A DNA stretch of 64,000 nt, taken from Flavisericum labens (GTDB lineage: Bacteria > Bacteroidota > Bacteroidia > Flavobacteriales > Flavobacteriaceae). The position numbers were made by a program, and so were the translations under genes. Shown here in pieces: positions 58,930 through 64,000 of this stretch. The DNA lies in contig NZ_JBJJBQ010000003.1 of assembly GCF_045446075.1 (NCBI RefSeq), positions 248,001-312,000 on the forward strand, in the 5' to 3' direction. The notes beneath the pieces were generated by a model. It was given only the letters and a program-made list of their open reading frames with translations, did no database searches and was not told where the DNA came from. Within the stretch, counting starts at the first letter, position 1, and each line of letters starts with the position of its first letter.

Positions 58930-59676
58930 ATGAAAAAATTATTTTACATATTATGTTCAATTGTTTTATTTTGCTGTAACAGCGAAAACGCTGGCGATTG
59001 TTTTCAAACCACGGGTGAAATTATCCAAAAGGAAGTTGTACTTGCCACTTTTAATAAAGTTTTGGTAAATCGCGATGTTGAATTAATTGTTATTCAAGGA
59101 GCAGAGCAAAACGTTGTCATAGAATCAGGTGAAAATTTGATGAATGATGTAAGTGCTGAAGTTATTGACGGCCAACTGATTTTAACTGATAACAACACAT
59201 GTAATTATGTGCGCGATTATGGCGCTACAAAGGTATTTGTAACCTCGCCAAACATTAATGAAATACGAAGCTCTTCACAATATGATGTCAGTTCGAATGG
59301 TATTTTAACTTACCCTAATCTGACCATTCTTTCTGAAGATTTTGGTGCGCCCAATACCTTTACCATAGGCGATTTTAGGTTGCAAATCGATAATAATAGT
59401 TTCTCCGTAGTGTTTAACAACCTATCTGTCTGCCACATTTCAGGAGAAACAGATAATTTGTCGGTGCTTTTTGCAGCCGGTAATTCACGTTTTGAAGGTA
59501 GAAACCTTATTGCTCAAAAAGTGTATGTAAATAACAGAAGTTCCAACGATATGATTGTTAACCCCCAACAAGAAATAAAAGGAACCATAAAAGGGGTGGG
59601 TAACATTATATTGGTTAACGAGCCACCCCTTGTTGATGTTGAGGAGCTATACAAAGGTCGGTTAATCTTCGAATAA
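58930..59676 (+). CDS. Head-GIN domain lipoprotein (DUF2807)
   Basis: 248 residues. Lipoprotein signal with CCN at residues 15-17 (SIVLFCCNSEN). The body is a right-handed beta-helix-like GIN domain (FNKVLVNRDVELIVIQGAEQ, RSSSQYDVSSNGILTYPNLT). These domains are found in putative auto-transporter adhesin-like proteins; function here unknown. It starts two bases after the PagL-like gene and its 3' end overlaps convergent ackA by 15 bases. Confidence 0.8.
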   Translation: MKKLFYILCSIVLFCCNSENAGDCFQTTGEIIQKEVVLATFNKVLVNRDVELIVIQGAEQNVVIESGENLMNDVSAEVIDGQLILTDNNTCNYVRDYGATKVFVTSPNINEIRSSSQYDVSSNGILTYPNLTILSEDFGAPNTFTIGDFRLQIDNNSFSVVFNNLSVCHISGETDNLSVLFAAGNSRFEGRNLIAQKVYVNNRSSNDMIVNPQQEIKGTIKGVGNIILVNEPPLVDVEELYKGRLIFE

Positions 59677-60849
59677 ACCTACCGATTGTTTAGCTATTTC
59701 AAGCTCTTCATTTGTTGGAATTACTAATATTTTAGTTTTTGAGTTATGACTGCTTATGTCGTGCACTTTATTTGAACGAATCTGGTTTTCCTCCTCATTT
59801 AACTCAATGCCCAAAAAGTCTAAATCCTCGCAAACCAATTGACGCATCAAACTGGAATTTTCGCCAATACCCGCCGTGAAAACAATAGCATCCAAACCAT
59901 TTAAAACGGCAGCATAACTTCCTATATATTTTTTTATGCGGTAAGCATTCATTTGTAAGGCCAATTGGCATTTTTTGTTTCCTTTGTCGGCTTCGTCTAT
60001 AATATCTCTTAAATCACTAAACCCAGTCAAGCCTAACATACCACTTTTCTTTAATAAAAGCGTGTTAACATCGTTTAAGTCATAGTTTAGCTTATCGGCT
60101 AAATAGAATGCAAATGCGGGGTCAATATCACCTGATCGCGTACCCATTATCAAGCCACCTAAAGGTGAAAACCCCATCGAATGATCGATGCTTTTTCCGT
60201 TCTTAACTGCGGTCATACTACAACCATTTCCTAAATGGATAGTAATGATTTTCGACTCTGGCTTGTCAAGGTATTCAATAGCTTTTTCTGAAACAAATTT
60301 ATGGCTAGTGCCATGAAAACCGTACAAGCGAATACTGTATTTGTCCGAAAACTCATTTGGAATGGCATACTTATAAACATGTTCTGGGATAGATTGGTGG
60401 AAAGCGGTGTCGAAAACCGCTACCTGTTTCGCATTCGGGAATATTTCTTCGGCTACTTCAATACCCTCTAAATTAGGGGGGTTATGTAAAGGTGCTAACG
60501 TTGAAAGTGATTTTATTTTGTCTTTTACCTCTTTAGTGATTTCGGTGGTGTCGCTAAAATGCTTTCCACCATGCACCACACGATGTCCAACAATATCAAT
60601 CTCATCAGAAGAAGCAATAATTCCTGTTTCCTTATCAAGTAATTGATTGGATAAAAGTTCCAATCCAGTTTTATGGTTCGGAATTGAGGTGGTGACCTCT
60701 ATTTTTTTGCCGTTAGCTTTGAAAGTAAATTTACCATCATCTAAACCTATACGTTCAATTAAGCCTGAACACAAAATGGTTTTTTGCGGCATTGAAAAAA
60801 GTTGGAATTTTAATGATGAACTTCCTGAATTTAAAACGAGTACTTGCAT
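59662..60849 (-). CDS. ackA: Acetate kinase
   Basis: 395 residues. VLVLNSGSSSLKFQLFSMPQ at the N-terminus, AVFDTAFHQSIPEHVYKYAI, LYGFHGTSHKFVSEKAIEYL, ITIHLGNGCSMTAVKNGKSI, GLIMGTRSGDIDP and VFTAGIGENSSLMRQLVC. Interconverts acetyl phosphate and acetate with ATP. 4 bases after pta on the minus strand; the two form the Pta-AckA overflow or acetate pathway. Confidence 0.97.
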   Translation of the reverse strand: MQVLVLNSGSSSLKFQLFSMPQKTILCSGLIERIGLDDGKFTFKANGKKIEVTTSIPNHKTGLELLSNQLLDKETGIIASSDEIDIVGHRVVHGGKHFSDTTEITKEVKDKIKSLSTLAPLHNPPNLEGIEVAEEIFPNAKQVAVFDTAFHQSIPEHVYKYAIPNEFSDKYSIRLYGFHGTSHKFVSEKAIEYLDKPESKIITIHLGNGCSMTAVKNGKSIDHSMGFSPLGGLIMGTRSGDIDPAFAFYLADKLNYDLNDVNTLLLKKSGMLGLTGFSDLRDIIDEADKGNKKCQLALQMNAYRIKKYIGSYAAVLNGLDAIVFTAGIGENSSLMRQLVCEDLDFLGIELNEEENQIRSNKVHDISSHNSKTKILVIPTNEELEIAKQSVGLFED

Positions 60850-60853
60850 TATT

Positions 60854-62944
60854 TTAAAGGTCTTGAGCTTGAATAGCGGTTATAATTACGGTGCTGTAAA
60901 TGTCGTCTGCAGTACAGCCACGGCTTAGGTCGTTTACTGGTTTGTTTAGTCCTTGAAGCATTGGTCCAATAGCTAATGCCCCAGTTTCACGTTGAACGGC
61001 TTTATAGGTATTGTTTCCTGTGTTTAGGTCTGGGAATATAAGAACACTGGCTTGTCCAGCTACTTCAGAGTCTGGTAATTTACTTTTGCCAATACGCATA
61101 TCAACAGCCGCGTCATATTGAATCGGGCCTTCAATTTTTAGTTCTGGAGCTTTTGCTTTAGCAATTTCTGTAGCTTCTCTTACTTTATCCACGTGCTCAC
61201 CTTTTCCTGATGACCCCGATGAATATGACAACATAGCCACTTTCGGCTCAACACCAAAGTTTAACGCTGTTTGTGCCGACGAAATAGCTATCTCTGCCAA
61301 CTGTTCGGCATTGGGGTTGGGATTGATTGCACAATCACCAAATATAGATACACGATCTTCTAAACACATAAAGAATACAGACGACACAATATTAACTCCA
61401 GGTTTAGTTTTGATGAATTGCAGCGCTGGGCGCAACGTATGCTGGGTTGTGTTTACGGCACCTGAAACCATCCCATCAGCATGGCCTTTATAAATCATCA
61501 TCGTACCAAAATATGAAACGTCAGACATAGCATCTCTCGCCATATCCATATTCACATTCTTGTGTTTCCGTAATTCGTAAAAAGTGCTTACGTAGTCTTC
61601 AAAGTGCGGCGATTTTGTTGGAGACACAACGTTAACTTCTTCTAAATTCAATGGAATGTCATGTTTTTCTATACGCTCCCTGATTTTGTCTTCTTCACCA
61701 ATTAAAGTTAAGTCAACAACGTGCGCATCAATTAACCTTGCCGCTGCTCTTAATACACGTTCGTCATAGCCTTCAGGTAAAACAATATGTTTTTTATTTT
61801 TAAGGGCACGTTGTAGCAAATTATATTGAAACATTCTTGGGGTGAATATTTCTGATTTAAATGTGATTAAATCATTCGCTAATTTCTCGGTGTCAACATG
61901 CTTTTCAAAAGTTGCAATTGAAGTTGTTATTTTTTCAATGTTTTCAGCATAAATTTTTGATTTTATTTTGCCTATACTATTGGTAGCATTATAAGTACCC
62001 GCATTAACGCTAATAATTGGCACAACACTTGAAAGTCCTTCTATTAGCCGTAAGATTGGTGTTTCAGGAATAAGCCCTCCCGTTAAAACTATACCGGAAA
62101 TTTTAGGATAGTTTTTAGAGATATTAGCTTGTAGGGCACCTAAAATAATATCTGCCCTGTCTCCTGCAGTAATGACCAAGGAACCTTCTTTTAAGTGCGT
62201 TAGGTAATTTCTTAGTTGCATGGTTCCTACCCCAAAATTTTCCACGGGGTTGTTTAGCATATCTTTTCCGAAAAGAACCTGGCCTTCTAACAATTTTAAA
62301 ACTTCTTTAACCGTAGGGTTTGCCAAACTGTGGATTTTGGGAATTACGGTAATGTCTGTACCATTACCTATACGGTCTTGTAGTAGTGATTTTAACTTAG
62401 GTATATTTTCTTCATTAACTTTATTGGTCATTATAGAAAGTACATCAACACTTTGTTTAAAAGTGTCGTGGGATAATTGGGCGCTTTCTACAAGTTCTTT
62501 TAAATCCTTTTTGTCACCTTGCATGACTATTATTACGGGTAGACTTAAATTTTTTGAAATCAATATATTCAAGTCAAGCTCTATACTAGAGTTTTCGTGC
62601 GAAAAATCAGTTCCTTCAACTAAAACGATATCAAAACGTTCTTCAAGGTATTTGTACTTCTTAATTATATGGTCAATAACATCACCAGATTTACCTTGGT
62701 TGTAAAGGTCCAATACTTCATTTCTAGTGTATGCATAAGTTTTTTTATAATTAAGGTCAATTTCAAAATGAGAGATGACCGTTTTAATATGGTTGTCCAT
62801 TTCACCTTCTTCGGGATCCTCAATAATGGGTCTAAAATAACCTACTTTTGCCGTTTTTCCTAAAAGCATCCGCATTAAACCCAATACCACAACAGACTTC
62901 CCGCTGTTAGGTTCTAACGTAGCTACATAAATTCCTTTACTCAT
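60854..62944 (-). CDS. pta: Phosphate acetyltransferase, long form with DRTGG-type N-terminal region
   Basis: 696 residues. N-terminal CobQ/P-loop-like domain (VATLEPNSGKSVVVLGLMRM) and middle DRTGG domain (about 200-330), then the catalytic PTA domain from about 375 (MFQYNLLQRALKNKKHIVLP, EDRVSIFGDCAINPNPNAEQ, GQASVLIFPDLNTGNNTYKA). Converts acetyl-CoA and acetyl phosphate. Its size matches the E. coli-type regulated enzyme. Confidence 0.95.
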   Translation of the reverse strand: MSKGIYVATLEPNSGKSVVVLGLMRMLLGKTAKVGYFRPIIEDPEEGEMDNHIKTVISHFEIDLNYKKTYAYTRNEVLDLYNQGKSGDVIDHIIKKYKYLEERFDIVLVEGTDFSHENSSIELDLNILISKNLSLPVIIVMQGDKKDLKELVESAQLSHDTFKQSVDVLSIMTNKVNEENIPKLKSLLQDRIGNGTDITVIPKIHSLANPTVKEVLKLLEGQVLFGKDMLNNPVENFGVGTMQLRNYLTHLKEGSLVITAGDRADIILGALQANISKNYPKISGIVLTGGLIPETPILRLIEGLSSVVPIISVNAGTYNATNSIGKIKSKIYAENIEKITTSIATFEKHVDTEKLANDLITFKSEIFTPRMFQYNLLQRALKNKKHIVLPEGYDERVLRAAARLIDAHVVDLTLIGEEDKIRERIEKHDIPLNLEEVNVVSPTKSPHFEDYVSTFYELRKHKNVNMDMARDAMSDVSYFGTMMIYKGHADGMVSGAVNTTQHTLRPALQFIKTKPGVNIVSSVFFMCLEDRVSIFGDCAINPNPNAEQLAEIAISSAQTALNFGVEPKVAMLSYSSGSSGKGEHVDKVREATEIAKAKAPELKIEGPIQYDAAVDMRIGKSKLPDSEVAGQASVLIFPDLNTGNNTYKAVQRETGALAIGPMLQGLNKPVNDLSRGCTADDIYSTVIITAIQAQDL

Positions 62945-62967
62945 ATTAATTTGTTTTTTTTATTTGC

Positions 62968-62979
62968 TTAATCGATTAA
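62968..62979. promoter_or_regulatory. Palindrome in the pta leader
   Basis: TTAATCGATTAA, a perfect 12-base palindrome with central CG, like LacI-family operators. The related TAATCGATTA is at 1006-1015. Confidence 0.3.
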
Positions 62980-63028
62980 ACAAAATCGAAAAAGGACTTG
63001 ACTTGAATTGTTTTTAATTTAACGTTGA

Positions 63029-63057
63029 CAAAATTAAGATGTAAATGAGTTACCAAA
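63029..63057 (-). promoter_or_regulatory. Promoter of pta-ackA
   Basis: On the minus strand TTTG (63054-63057), 17-base spacer, TAATTTTG (63029-63036). This is one of the two best consensus matches in the window; the leader is about 80 bases. Confidence 0.75.
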
Positions 63058-63090
63058 GATGACAATTGTCATTCTTGAAATATATTTTGG

Positions 63091-63987
63091 TTAATTGGAT
63101 GTTAAATCCTTAAAAAGTGACTCCAAGCTAGCATTTTTTTGATTGAGCTGAAGTATTTTCAATTTGTTGTCGTGTGCAAAATCGAAAACATGAGAACGCA
63201 TATCTTCTGAGGTTTTAAATGTAATTTCGTAAACAAAACCATAGGTGTTAGCAACGCTTTTAACTTTTGGTAGGCTTAACAAAAAGGCTTCTTCTACGCG
63301 ATAGTCAAACTCAACAATAACCACTTGTTCTTTTTCGTCGCGTAAATCTTTTAGTTTTTTGTCGGCCACAATTTCACCATTGTTGATAATTATAACGCGG
63401 TCGCACATGGCCTCAACTTCCTGCATAATGTGGGTAGACAGAAACACCGTCTTTGTTTTTCCAACGGTTTTTATCAAATTTCTTATGTCGATAAGCTGAT
63501 TGGGGTCTAAACCTGTTGTAGGTTCATCTAAAATTAAAACCTCTGGGTCATGCAGTAATGCATTGGCCAAACCAACACGTTGGCGATACCCTTTTGAAAG
63601 TTGACCAATTTTTTTATGGGCTTCCGGGGTTAATCCGGTAAGCTTGATGACTTCGTCAATCCGATTTTTTCCAACAGCATGAATGCTGGCATTAAAAGCC
63701 AAATATTCTCTTATGTACAAATCTAAATACAAAGGGTTATGCTCTGGTAAATAACCAACGCTTTGCTGAACTTGCTTAGCACGGTCTTTTACGCTATGAC
63801 CATTTACTCGGGTTTTTCCACTATCAGCATTAAGGTAGGTCGTTAAAATTTTCATCATAGTCGATTTTCCAGCACCATTCGGACCTAAAAACCCGACAAC
63901 TTCTGGGCTGTCCACTCTAAAAGATATGTTGTTCAAGGCCTTTTGCTTTCCATATAATTTAGAAACACTTTCTACTTCTATAGACAT
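63091..63987 (-). CDS. gldA: Gliding motility ABC transporter ATP-binding protein
   Basis: 298 residues, with the start codon at 63987. Walker A VVGFLGPNGAGKSTMMKILT, Q-loop HNPLYLDLYIREYLAFNASI, signature LSKGYRQRVGLANALLHDPE, Walker B VLILDEPTTGLDPNQLIDIR, H-loop LSTHIMQEVEAMCDRVII. About 80 C-terminal residues form the GldA-specific extension (VVIVEFDYRVEEAFLLSLPK). It pairs with the membrane components GldF/GldG, not in this window, in gliding and related secretion of Bacteroidota. The promoter region lies past the right edge. Confidence 0.9.
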   Translation of the reverse strand: MSIEVESVSKLYGKQKALNNISFRVDSPEVVGFLGPNGAGKSTMMKILTTYLNADSGKTRVNGHSVKDRAKQVQQSVGYLPEHNPLYLDLYIREYLAFNASIHAVGKNRIDEVIKLTGLTPEAHKKIGQLSKGYRQRVGLANALLHDPEVLILDEPTTGLDPNQLIDIRNLIKTVGKTKTVFLSTHIMQEVEAMCDRVIIINNGEIVADKKLKDLRDEKEQVVIVEFDYRVEEAFLLSLPKVKSVANTYGFVYEITFKTSEDMRSHVFDFAHDNKLKILQLNQKNASLESLFKDLTSN

Positions 63988-64000
63988 ATTTAAAATTGTT

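Noticed and set aside
1..64000. CRISPR arrays, insertion sequences, prophage genes, tRNA or rRNA genes
   Set aside because: No regularly spaced repeats, transposase or phage proteins, or RNA gene signatures were seen on either strand.

Overview
The window is an AT-rich chromosomal segment of a member of the Bacteroidota, almost certainly a marine-type Flavobacteriaceae. Evidence for this is gliding-motility gldA, DUF5686 and PagL-like outer-membrane proteins, a gapN-type aldehyde dehydrogenase, methionine synthase split into two genes, and promoters of the Bacteroidota -7 type (TAnnTTTG, sometimes with TTTG or TTG about 17-21 bases upstream). Start sites are preceded by A-rich sequence rather than Shine-Dalgarno motifs. 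I see no phage, insertion sequence, CRISPR array, rRNA or tRNA.

Layout. 1-6.8 kb: a membrane-anchored dihydrofolate reductase fusion (cut by the left edge), a glycogen-binding-like protein, thyA, a likely relic of a missing gene, a bifunctional nuclease, etfAB and pdhB. 6.8-11.8 kb: a DUF5686 outer-membrane protein, a cyclase lipoprotein, and metK with a SAM-II-type riboswitch. 12-19.3 kb: the ilvD-ilvB-ilvN-ilvC-ilvA isoleucine/valine operon behind a branched-chain-rich leader peptide and attenuator hairpin. 19.4-21.7 kb: gapN-like dehydrogenase and an azurin lipoprotein. 21.8-31.3 kb: the arginine operon (GNAT-argG-argC-argD-proB-argF'-argB-argE-argH) behind two arginine-rich mini-ORFs. 31.2-34.5 kb (minus strand): a polyphosphate-glucokinase-like protein and leuA-leuB. 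34.6-36.2 kb: an unknown helical-repeat protein. 36.3-57.8 kb: a sulfur/methionine regulon: SAM-I riboswitch, metY, a trifunctional MetX-aspartokinase-homoserine dehydrogenase, metZ, an Rrf2 regulator, a separate cys promoter with a candidate operator, DUF2061, cysH, cysD, cysN, sulfite reductase-HEPN fusion, siroheme genes, ferredoxin reductase, cysE, cysM, a second SAM-I riboswitch, split metH and metF. 57.8-64 kb: PagL-like protein, head-GIN lipoprotein, ackA-pta, gldA.

How it works together. Sulfate is activated (CysDN), reduced (CysH, Sir with siroheme made by the two neighbouring genes and electrons from the FNR-like flavoprotein), and captured as cysteine (CysE/CysM) or homocysteine (MetY/MetZ) on O-acetylhomoserine made by the trifunctional enzyme. 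Homocysteine is methylated by MetH using methyl-folate from MetF, and MetK makes SAM. SAM is apparently sensed at three RNA sites of two unrelated riboswitch classes. The Rrf2 regulator lies inside the SAM-controlled met transcript and directly upstream of the cys promoter, which suggests cross-talk. The ilv and arg operons look controlled by translation of amino-acid-rich leader peptides.

Most notable: the paired Arg-rich leader ORFs, the metK SAM-II leader with a perfect 10-bp alternative helix, the MetX-AK-HSD fusion with a preserved internal start, the 2TM-DHFR fusion, and the Rrf2 operator candidate. All assignments are by reading; no database search was run.
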